38,472 bases of DNA. Source: Blastococcus sp. CCUG 61487. GTDB taxonomy: Bacteria > Actinomycetota > Actinomycetes > Mycobacteriales > Geodermatophilaceae. The notes beneath the pieces were generated by a model. It saw only the letters and a program-made list of their open reading frames with translations, did not search any database and was not told where the DNA came from. The position numbers and the translations under genes were made by a program. The DNA lies in contig NZ_LWUA01000019.1 of assembly GCF_005222955.1 (NCBI RefSeq), positions 1 to 38,472 of the forward strand, given 5' to 3'. Position 1 is the stretch's first letter; every line of letters starts with the position of its first letter. Below, piece by piece: positions 30,553 through 38,472 of the stretch.

Positions 30553-31373
30553 GCCGCACCCACCGCTCCGGCGCGGAGCACCGAGCCGATCTCCGGGCCG
30601 AGGAACCGGCGGCCGAGCCGGGCGAACGGCTCGGGGTCCCCGGTGGCCAGGAACGCGTGCTCGGGCGGCGGCGCCCCTTCCTCGCGGAGCAGGTCGAGCC
30701 GGGTGAGCACGTGGTGCACGTCCTTGGCCGTCTCCTCGGCGCTGGACACCAGCGTGACGTCGTCGCCCATGACCAGGCTGATCACCCCGGTGAGCAGCGG
30801 GTAGTGCGTGCACCCCAGGACGACGGTGTCGACGTCCGCGGCCAGCAGCGGATCGAGGTAGGACTGCGCCAGCCCCAGCAGCTGCCGCCCGCTGGTCACG
30901 CCGCGCTCGACGAAGTCGACGAAGCTCGGGCAGGCGGCGCTGGTGACGCTGAGCCCCGGGACGGCGGCGAAGGCGTCCTCGTAGGCGCCGCTGGTGATCG
31001 TGGCCTGGGTGCCGATGACCCCGATCCGGCCGTTGCGCGTGGCGGCGGTCGCCCGGCGGACGGCGGGCAGCACGACCTCCACCACGGGCACGTCGTAGCG
31101 CTCCCGGGCGTCACGCAGCGAGGCCGCGCTGGCGGAGTTGCACGCCACCACCAGCATCTTCACGCCGTCGGCGACGAGGTCGTCCATGACGGCGAGGGAG
31201 TGCCGGCGCACCTCGGCGATCGGCAGCGGGCCGTAGGGGCCGTTCGCGGTGTCGCCGATGTAGCGGATCGCCTCGCCGGACAGCTGGTCGAGGACGGCGC
31301 GGGCCACGGTGAGCCCGCCGACCCCCGAGTCGAAGATGCCGATCGGTGCGTCGGCTCCTGGCTGCGTCCCCAT
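30549..31373 (-). CDS. murI: Glutamate racemase
   Basis: A 274-aa cofactor-independent racemase making D-glutamate for peptidoglycan. [16 protein letters not shown] is the N-terminal Asp/Ser motif, VVACNSASA holds the first catalytic Cys and [10 protein letters not shown] the second, with GDTANGPYG between. Usual length. ATG 31373. It is followed without a gap by the MBL gene. In mycobacteria a rhomboid gene separates murI from cysM; here only 91 bp do. Confidence 0.96.
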   Translation of the reverse strand: MGTQPGADAPIGIFDSGVGGLTVARAVLDQLSGEAIRYIGDTANGPYGPLPIAEVRRHSLAVMDDLVADGVKMLVVACNSASAASLRDARERYDVPVVEVVLPAVRRATAATRNGRIGVIGTQATITSGAYEDAFAAVPGLSVTSAACPSFVDFVERGVTSGRQLLGLAQSYLDPLLAADVDTVVLGCTHYPLLTGVISLVMGDDVTLVSSAEETAKDVHHVLTRLDLLREEGAPPPEHAFLATGDPEPFARLGRRFLGPEIGSVLRAGAVGAA

Positions 31374-31464
31374 GTCGCCGGTCAGGCTAGCCCGCAGGTA
31401 CGACGTCCGTGTGGTGACGGCGCGCCCGGTCGCCCGACGGGGTGGGACGGCGCCGGTCGTACCG

Positions 31465-33402
<1,938 letters not shown>

Positions 33403-33474
33403 GTCGACGACCCTTTCCGGCCCCCGGCCGCTCGGAATCCGCCGGGTCCCTGCAGCGGGACCAGGAGCAGCCGA

Positions 33475-33480
33475 TACGGT
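33475..33480 (+). promoter_or_regulatory. -10 box TACGGT, leaderless membrane-protein gene
   Basis: TANNNT hexamer, 8 nt, then GTG at 33489; it is divergent from the mec promoter. Confidence 0.5.
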
Positions 33481-33488
33481 CCAGCGTC

Positions 33489-33842
33489 GTGTGGGATGAC
33501 GTGCTGCTGATCGCCGGGATCGTCCTGGTCGCGCTCCCCGCACTGGTGCTCGGCGGCCGCGGTCTGCTGCGGCACCGCGGCTACGTCACCCGCAACCCCG
33601 ACGACCGCCTCTCCGTCGTCGTCATGGTGACGATGCGGACGCTGGCCCTGCTGCTGCTGTTCGCGCTGTCGGGGATCACCCTGGTCTCGTGCGTCGGCGC
33701 CCTGCTCGCCGACGTCGAGCTGCACGGCATGGTCTACGTCTTCTTCGTGCTCGCGCTGCTCCTGGCGGCGCTGGTCCTGCTCACCTTCGGCCGGACCGAG
33801 CAGCGACCAGCGCGTCGACGAGCGAGCCCTGCACGGCGGTGA
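33489..33842 (+). CDS. Small three-helix membrane protein, unknown
   Basis: A 117-aa protein with three predicted membrane helices (near 5-24, 50-75 and 80-101) and a basic Arg-rich tail ([16 protein letters not shown]). I recognise no family. GTG 33489 fits a leaderless start. The last 62 bases overlap the 3' end of the convergent DUF2017 gene, and this part encodes the basic tail. It stands at the place of Rv1333 in mycobacterial order but is unrelated to that peptidase. Confidence 0.7.
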   Translation: MWDDVLLIAGIVLVALPALVLGGRGLLRHRGYVTRNPDDRLSVVVMVTMRTLALLLLFALSGITLVSCVGALLADVELHGMVYVFFVLALLLAALVLLTFGRTEQRPARRRASPARR

Positions 33843-34281
33843 GCCAGTAGTACACCGCCAGCTGCTGGTCGCCCTCGTCGGCGACGTCCTCCGGCGGCTC
33901 GGTGTCCTCGCTGATGTCCAGCCGCGTGCCGAGGGCCAGGCGCAGGTCGTTGCTGGTCCGCATCCACGCTCCGGCCTGGTCGGCGTCCAGCCGGACCTCG
34001 CCGCCGTCGGCCGGCAGCGAGGCCCGCACGGTGGCGAGGTCGTCGGCCTTGCCGCTGCGCAACGAGGCCTCCGTGAGGTCGCGGTAGTCGGCGGCCATCG
34101 CCGGGTCGGAGCGGTGCCCCGCAGGGAACAGCCGCTCGATCACCGGGTCGTCGCCGACGTCGTCGGGATCGGCGGTGAGCAACTGCTCGAGCTGGTCGAG
34201 CAAGAGGCCGAGGATGCCGGCTTCGGCGGGCTCGAACCGGGCGACCAGCTCACCGCTGCGCGCGGCGCGGAACGGCCTCAC
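33781..34281 (-). CDS. DUF2017 family protein
   Basis: A 166-aa protein with DUF2017 landmarks: [23 protein letters not shown] near the N-terminus, [37 protein letters not shown], and the C-terminal [18 protein letters not shown] and [16 protein letters not shown]. It accompanies clpS across actinobacteria, so a role linked to Clp proteolysis is possible but unproven. GTG 34281 overlaps the clpS stop (GTGA). Confidence 0.87.
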   Translation of the reverse strand: MRPFRAARSGELVARFEPAEAGILGLLLDQLEQLLTADPDDVGDDPVIERLFPAGHRSDPAMAADYRDLTEASLRSGKADDLATVRASLPADGGEVRLDADQAGAWMRTSNDLRLALGTRLDISEDTEPPEDVADEGDQQLAVYYWLTAVQGSLVDALVAARSGRR

Positions 34282-34574
34282 GAGTCGCGCTGGTAGCTGG
34301 CCCACAGTCCGTAGGCGTGCAACCGGCTGGTGTCGTGCTCCATGCGCTCGCGCGGGCCGGAGCTGACGATGGCCTTGCCGTCGTTGTGCACCTGCAGCAT
34401 GAGGGTGGTCGCGGTCGGCTCGTCGTAGCCGAACAGCTCCTGCAGCACGAACGTCACGTACGACATCAGGTTGACGGGGTCGTTCCACACGATGGTGACC
34501 CACGGGCGGTCGAGGTCGTGGTCCTCGTCGACGGTGACGTCGGGGGCCCGTTCGGGGGCGAGCGGTCCGGTCAC
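34278..34574 (-). CDS. clpS: ClpS adaptor (N-end rule)
   Basis: A 98-aa adaptor that hands N-degron substrates to ClpC/ClpA with Clp[21 protein letters not shown] (the NDxxN pocket and docking region), [23 protein letters not shown] and the [15 protein letters not shown] end are all characteristic. I chose GTG 34574 because TAAGGT (34582-34587) lies 7 nt before it. GTG 34583, which would lengthen the protein by three residues, overlaps that box. It leads the clpS-DUF2017 operon, divergent from pncB as in mycobacteria. Confidence 0.95.
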   Translation of the reverse strand: MTGPLAPERAPDVTVDEDHDLDRPWVTIVWNDPVNLMSYVTFVLQELFGYDEPTATTLMLQVHNDGKAIVSSGPRERMEHDTSRLHAYGLWASYQRDS

Positions 34575-34581
34575 GTCTGCC

Positions 34582-34587
34582 ACCTTA
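34582..34587 (-). promoter_or_regulatory. -10 box TAAGGT, leaderless clpS promoter
   Basis: TANNNT hexamer, 7 nt (GGCAGAC), then GTG at 34574; it decides the clpS start codon. Confidence 0.5.
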
Positions 34588-34620
34588 GGACGCCGGAGAG
34601 CCGGGCGACCGCGCTCCGCC

Positions 34621-34626
34621 TACGCT
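34621..34626 (+). promoter_or_regulatory. -10 box TACGCT, leaderless pncB promoter
   Basis: TANNNT hexamer, 8 nt, then ATG at 34635; no Shine-Dalgarno sequence. Confidence 0.5.
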
Positions 34627-34634
34627 TCCCGATC

Positions 34635-35939
34635 ATGGTGGACACCGGGCTGACTCCCCCGCCGGCTCCCGCTCTCTTCACCGACCGGTACGAGCTGACC
34701 ATGGTCGCCGCGGCGCTGGCGAACGGCACCGCGTCCCGGGACTGCGTGTTCGAGGTCTTCGCCCGCCGGCTCCCCCACGGCCGCCGGTTCGGGGTGGTCG
34801 CCGGCACCGGCCGGCTCCTGGAGGCACTGCCGTACTTCCGCTTCGGCGACGACGAACTGGCCGCGCTGCGCGAGCAGGGGCTGACCGACGGGCGGCTGCT
34901 GGACTGGCTCGCCGACTTCCGGTTCTCCGGGGACGTGGACGGCTACGCCGAGGGCGAGCTGTTCTTCCCCGGCTCCCCGGTGCTCACGGTGCGGGCGCCG
35001 TTCGCCGAGGGCGTGCTGCTGGAGACCCTGGCGCTGTCGGCCCTCAACCACGACAGCGCGATCGCGTCGGCCGCGGCCCGCATGGTGGCCGCCGCGTGCG
35101 AGCGCCCGTGCATCGAGATGGGCTCGCGGCGCACGCACGAGGAGGCGGCGGTGGCCGCCGCCCGGGCCGCGCACCTGGTCGGCTTCGCGGCCAGCTCGAA
35201 CCTCGAGGCCGGCCGCCGCTACGGGGTGCCGACGACGGGCACCAGCGCGCACGCCTTCACCCTCCTGCACGACGACGAGCGCTCGGCGTTCCGCGCGCAG
35301 GTCGCCGCGCTCGGCGTCGGCACGACCCTGCTGGTGGACACCTACGACGTGGATCAGGGCATCCGCAACGCCGTCGAGGTCGCCGGCCCGGAGCTCGGCG
35401 GGATCCGGCTGGACTCCGGGGACCTGCCCACGCTGGCCACCCACGCCCGGACGCTGCTCGACGAACTCGGCGCGACGCGCACCCGCATCACGGTGACCAG
35501 CGACCTCGACGAGTACGCGATCGCCGGGCTGATGGCCGCGCCCGTGGACGGCTACGGCGTCGGCACCTCGCTGGTCACCGGCTCGGGGGCGCCCACGGCC
35601 GGGCTGGTCTACAAGCTGGTCGAGCGCGACGGCGTGCCGGTGGCGAAGAAGTCGGAGGGGAAGCTCTCGGTGGGCGGGCGGAAGTCCGCCGTCCGCCGGC
35701 ACGACGCCGACGGCATCGCGACGGCCGAGGTGGTGACGGCGGCGTCGGTGCAGGCGCGTCCCGGCGACCGAGACCTGGTCGTGCCCCTGGTGCGGGGCGG
35801 CGAGCTCTGCGAGGCCCTCGGTCCGGCGGAGGCACTGACCCGGGCGCGGGAGCACCACGAACGGGCCCGCGCCGCCCTGCCCCAGGAGGCGTTCGCGCTC
35901 TCCCGCGGCGAGCCCGTGCTCGACACCGTGACCGCGTGA
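34635..35939 (+). CDS. pncB: Nicotinate phosphoribosyltransferase
   Basis: A 434-aa enzyme converting nicotinate and PRPP to nicotinate mononucleotide (NAD salvage). FTDRYELTMVAAAL at the N-terminus, FEVFARRLPHGRRF, EMGSRRTHEEAA (PRPP/phosphate site), GTSAHAFTLLH (the phosphorylatable His), GGIRLDSGDLP and GYGVGTSLVTGSGAP are diagnostic. The gene is 11 bp upstream of pncA, which has its own strong ribosome site, so nicotinamide can be deamidated and then captured by products of one operon. Confidence 0.96.
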   Translation: MVDTGLTPPPAPALFTDRYELTMVAAALANGTASRDCVFEVFARRLPHGRRFGVVAGTGRLLEALPYFRFGDDELAALREQGLTDGRLLDWLADFRFSGDVDGYAEGELFFPGSPVLTVRAPFAEGVLLETLALSALNHDSAIASAAARMVAAACERPCIEMGSRRTHEEAAVAAARAAHLVGFAASSNLEAGRRYGVPTTGTSAHAFTLLHDDERSAFRAQVAALGVGTTLLVDTYDVDQGIRNAVEVAGPELGGIRLDSGDLPTLATHARTLLDELGATRTRITVTSDLDEYAIAGLMAAPVDGYGVGTSLVTGSGAPTAGLVYKLVERDGVPVAKKSEGKLSVGGRKSAVRRHDADGIATAEVVTAASVQARPGDRDLVVPLVRGGELCEALGPAEALTRAREHHERARAALPQEAFALSRGEPVLDTVTA

Positions 35940-35950
35940 AGGAGGAACAG

Positions 35951-36517
35951 GTGACCCGCGCACTGATCGTCGTCGACGTGCAGAACGACTTCTGCGAGGG
36001 AGGCAGCCTGGCCGTGGCCGGCGGGTCCGCCGTCGCCGGGGCCATCAGCGCCCACGTCAGGTCGGCGGGATACGACCACGTCGTCGCGACCCGGGACCAC
36101 CACATCGACCCCGGCGACCACTTCGCCGACGCGCCGGACTTCGTCGGGACGTGGCCCCGGCACTGCGTCGTCGGCACCGACGGCGTGGAGCTGCACCCGG
36201 CGCTGGACCGGGAGCCGCTCGAGGCGGTGTTCGACAAGGGCGAGTACGCGGCGGCCTACTCGGGCTTCGAAGGGGTGGCCGACGGGGTGGGTCTGGCCAC
36301 GTGGCTGCGGGAGCGCGGCGTGGACGCCGTGGACGTGGTCGGCATAGCCACCGACCACTGCGTGCGCGCGACGGCCCTGGACGCCGTCGCCGCCGGGTTC
36401 CGCACGCGGGTGCTGCTGCCGCTGACCGCGGGGGTGTCGGAGGCGACCGTCGAGGCCGCCCTGGACCAGCTGCGGACCGCCGGCGTCGAGCTCGAGGGCG
36501 CCGTCCACCGCGGCTGA
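35951..36517 (+). CDS. pncA: Nicotinamidase/pyrazinamidase
   Basis: A 188-aa isochorismatase-fold amidase turning nicotinamide into nicotinate. The catalytic triad is Asp9 (VVDVQNDF), Lys96 (FDKGEY) and Cys137 (ATDHCVRATA). Metal ligands are Asp49, His51 and His57 in TRDHHIDPGDHF. The numbering and motifs match mycobacterial PncA almost residue for residue. GGAGGA lies just before GTG 35951. It is the second gene of the pncB-pncA operon and converges on serB. Confidence 0.96.
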   Translation: MTRALIVVDVQNDFCEGGSLAVAGGSAVAGAISAHVRSAGYDHVVATRDHHIDPGDHFADAPDFVGTWPRHCVVGTDGVELHPALDREPLEAVFDKGEYAAAYSGFEGVADGVGLATWLRERGVDAVDVVGIATDHCVRATALDAVAAGFRTRVLLPLTAGVSEATVEAALDQLRTAGVELEGAVHRG

Positions 36518-36534
36518 GCGACCGCCGGGGCGAC

Positions 36535-36574
36535 GTCCTCCCTCTCCGTTCGCCGTCCTCCCTCACGGTGGACC
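36535..36574. repeat. 20-bp tandem repeat, two units
   Basis: Units 36535-36554 and 36555-36574 both begin GTCCTCCCTC and are the counterparts of the three units at 29701-29760. Confidence 0.65.
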
Positions 36575-36615
36575 ACGAGGGAGGCGGCGTGATGATCAGC
36601 TCAGCTGATCATCAC
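36554..36615. repeat. 62-bp composite palindromic element, copy 2
   Basis: CCTCCCTC...GAGGGAGG hairpin followed by a palindrome with 13-bp arms (GTGATGATCAGCT, centre C at 36602; 14-bp arms if 36588 and 36616 are counted). The right arm includes the serB stop. Same length and order as copy 1 at 29740-29801, with paired changes that keep the palindrome. Probably a terminator for serB and pncA. Confidence 0.8.
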
Positions 36616-37883
36616 GGCACCGCGTCGAGGACTTCGTCCCTGGTGAAGCCGAGCACCTGCAGGACGGCGTCCAGGTAGGGCTGGTTCAGCGCGGTGTGCG
36701 CCTGCTCGCGCACGAACGGCTTGGCGTTGAAGGCGATGCCCAGGCCCGCGGTGTTGAGCATGTCGAGGTCGTTCGCCCCGTCCCCCACCGCGACCGTCTG
36801 CTCCAGCGGGATGCCGTACTCCTCCGCGAACCGCGCCAGGGCCCGCGCCTTGCCCGGACGGTCGACGATCTCGCCGACCAGCCCACCGGTCAGCCGGCCG
36901 TCGACCACCTCGAGGGTGTTCGCCGCGGCGAAGTCCAACCCGAGCGACTCAGCCAGCGGATCGGTGATCTGCGTGAAGCCACCGCTGACGATCCCGCACC
37001 GGAACCCGAGGCGTTGCAGGGTCCGGATGAGCGTGCGCGCGCCCGGCGTGAGGACCAGGTGCTCGCGGACCTCGTCGAGCACCTCCTCGGGCAGCCCTTC
37101 CAGGACCGCCACCCGCGCCTTGAGCGACTCCGCGAAGTCCAGCTCGCCGTTCATGGCCGCGGCGGTGATGCGGGCGACCTCGGCGGCCCGGCCGGCGCGG
37201 GCGGCCAGCTCGTCGATCACCTCGCCGCGCACCAGCGTGCTGTCGACGTCGAGCACGATCAGCCGCTTGCTGCGACGGGCCAGCCCCACCTGCTCCACGG
37301 CGATGTCGGTCCCGGTGCGGGCGGCCACCGTCGCGAGCTCGGTGCGCAGCGCGGTGGCCTCCGCGCCGGAGACGGTGAGCTCGAAGCTGGTCACGGGGTA
37401 GTCCGACAGCCGGCGGATGGCGTCGATGTTGCCGCCCACGGCGGCGATGCCCTGCGCCGCACCGGCGACGGCGTCCGGCGACACGGGTCGCCCCAGCAGG
37501 ATCACGTGGTGCGGGCGTCCGGCCGCGACCGGCTCGGGCCCGCCGGCCGGCTCGACCTCGACCCGCACGTCGACGGCGGCGGCGACGTCGTCGGCCAGCC
37601 GGCGCAGGTGCCGGAGCAGGTCGTCCTCGGTGACCCCGGCGCCCTCGTCGCAGGAGACGGCGACGACGACGCCCAGCACGAGCTGGCCGTGCACCACGAC
37701 CTGCTCGACGTCGATCACCTCGACCGCAGGGGCGTCGTCGGCCGGGTCGGCCAGCGCCGCGAACAGCCGCGCCGTGACCCCGGGCCGGTCGGCACCGCTC
37801 ACCGTCACCAGGGCGCGCGGGGTGGTGGGGCCGGGCTCGGCAGGGTCGTGCTCGGGGGCGTGGGGCATCGGGTCGAGCGGCAC
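36612..37883 (-). CDS. serB: Phosphoserine phosphatase with N-terminal ACT domains
   Basis: A 423-aa HAD phosphatase making serine. Two ACT-like regulatory domains occupy about 20-190 (ALVTVSGADRPGVTARLF; HHVILLGRPVSPDAVAG). The HAD domain follows with the nucleophile motif DVDSTLVRGE, the helical cap, IVSGGF and VGDGANDLDML. This is the SerB2 architecture, usually inhibited by serine through the ACT domains. GTG 37883 was chosen because CACGAT lies 6 nt before it; ATG 37868 is an alternative. The neighbour ctaD matches the mycobacterial serB2-ctaD order. Confidence 0.95.
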   Translation of the reverse strand: MPLDPMPHAPEHDPAEPGPTTPRALVTVSGADRPGVTARLFAALADPADDAPAVEVIDVEQVVVHGQLVLGVVVAVSCDEGAGVTEDDLLRHLRRLADDVAAAVDVRVEVEPAGGPEPVAAGRPHHVILLGRPVSPDAVAGAAQGIAAVGGNIDAIRRLSDYPVTSFELTVSGAEATALRTELATVAARTGTDIAVEQVGLARRSKRLIVLDVDSTLVRGEVIDELAARAGRAAEVARITAAAMNGELDFAESLKARVAVLEGLPEEVLDEVREHLVLTPGARTLIRTLQRLGFRCGIVSGGFTQITDPLAESLGLDFAAANTLEVVDGRLTGGLVGEIVDRPGKARALARFAEEYGIPLEQTVAVGDGANDLDMLNTAGLGIAFNAKPFVREQAHTALNQPYLDAVLQVLGFTRDEVLDAVP

Positions 37884-37936
37884 CCCGCCATCGTGCCGCA
37901 CCGTGCGCAGCGGGTTCGCACCCGGACCGGTGAACG

Positions 37937-37973
37937 CGAGTGGCCCAGAACCGGCTCGGTCCTGGGCCACTCG
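37937..37973 (-). terminator. Terminator of ctaD
   Basis: CGAGTGGCCCAG/CTGGGCCACTCG, a 12-bp stem with an inner ACCG/CGGT stem after one mismatch, 21 bp past the ctaD stop. Confidence 0.8.
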
Positions 37974-37994
37974 GGTGCAGCAGTTGGCGGCTGC

Positions 37995-38472
37995 TTACGT
38001 CGGATCGGGGTCCTGCGGGCCCTGGCGCTTGCCCTCGGTGAGCCCGATCTCGCTGACGCCGGCGTAGGGCTCGTGGCGTCGTCCGGAGTGGGCTTCGGCC
38101 TGGAGCCGCTCCACCAGGTGCGGGTAGTGCGCCTCGAACGCCGGCCGCTCGGAGCGGATCCGCGGGATCTCCACGAAGTTGTGCCGTGGCGGCGGGGAGG
38201 AGGTGGCCCATTCCAGGGAGTTGCCGTGGCCCCACGGGTCGTCGCGCAGGGCGAGCTGCCCGTACTTCCAGGAGCGCACGATGTTGTACAGGAACGGGAT
38301 GATCGAGGCGCCCAGCACGAAGCTGAAGATCGTGGAGATCATGTTCAGCGTGGTGAACGAGTCGGTCGGCAGGTAGTCCACGTACCGGCGCGGCATGCCC
38401 TCGTTGCCCAGCCAGTGCTGGATGAGGAACGTGCCGTGGAAGCCGATGAACGTCAGCCAGAACTGCAGCTTG
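37995..38472 (-). CDS. ctaD: Cytochrome c oxidase subunit I, 3' part
   Basis: The C-terminal about 159 residues of CtaD, the heme-copper oxidase catalytic subunit. The visible part begins [20 protein letters not shown] and contains the MPRRYVDY motif typical of the last helices, one further membrane helix ([17 protein letters not shown]) and the [22 protein letters not shown]-terminal motif. The cytoplasmic tail is long, as usual in actinobacteria. The gene continues beyond the right edge, so heme ligands and the start are not seen. Confidence 0.97.
   Translation of the reverse strand, partial: KLQFWLTFIGFHGTFLIQHWLGNEGMPRRYVDYLPTDSFTTLNMISTIFSFVLGASIIPFLYNIVRSWKYGQLALRDDPWGHGNSLEWATSSPPPRHNFVEIPRIRSERPAFEAHYPHLVERLQAEAHSGRRHEPYAGVSEIGLTEGKRQGPQDPDPT

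Overview
The window is very G+C-rich and gene-dense, with many GTG starts, ATGA/GTGA stop-start overlaps and TANNNT promoters set directly against start codons. This is typical of an actinobacterium. The right half keeps the mycobacterial order pncB / clpS-DUF2017 / mec-cysO-cysM / murI-MBL / rph-rdgB, and serB lies beside ctaD. Protein style (phytochrome, GGDEF/EAL, DUF3618/DUF427) suggests Geodermatophilaceae (Blastococcus, Modestobacter, Geodermatophilus). That family-level guess is inference.

Layout. (1) 1-3507: one end of an integrative element, carrying a two-copy HNH protein with a C-terminal HTH, a small lipoprotein, a tyrosine recombinase and an unknown protein. It ends in a 40-bp copy of the 3' half of tRNA-Lys(CTT) (3468-3507) followed by a terminator. 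The intact tRNA and the other element end should lie left of the window. (2) 3609-8760: flavoprotein monooxygenase, an ABC-2 exporter pair with a possible leader peptide, an orphan ORF, an MFS transporter and DUF488. (3) 8818-16378: a heme oxygenase-bacteriophytochrome operon in which the phytochrome ends in a PP2C/SpoIIE phosphatase rather than a kinase, then an SDR, a Tat-type polysaccharide deacetylase, a diguanylate cyclase and idi. (4) 16439-24503: epoxide-hydrolase-like protein plus MFS transporter, an epimerase, a thioesterase/acyl-CoA dehydrogenase pair, an aldo/keto reductase, an EAL protein with one altered catalytic residue, and a TetR regulator. (5) 24511-38472: DUF427/DUF3618, tRNA-Leu(TAG), nucleotide quality control (rdgB, rph), yjbQ, bcp-type peroxiredoxin, DUF4262, a stand-alone LigD-type polymerase domain, an Rv1339-like MBL protein, murI, the CysM/CysO/Mec cysteine pathway, clpS with DUF2017, NAD salvage (pncB, pncA), serB and the 3' end of ctaD.

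Functional links: serB (serine), cysM-cysO-mec (cysteine from O-phosphoserine through a protein thiocarboxylate), and pncB-pncA (NAD salvage) form housekeeping modules. bphO-bphP form a light-sensing module, and a cyclase and an EAL protein flank it at a distance. The most unusual observations are a pair of 62-bp composite palindromic elements with compensatory changes (29740-29801, 36554-36615), a CysO whose gene already encodes a C-terminal Cys after the Gly-Gly, the phytochrome-phosphatase fusion, and nine genes with a TANNNT box 6-8 nt before the start codon (leaderless mRNAs). I saw no CRISPR array, rRNA, or clearly new multi-gene defence system.
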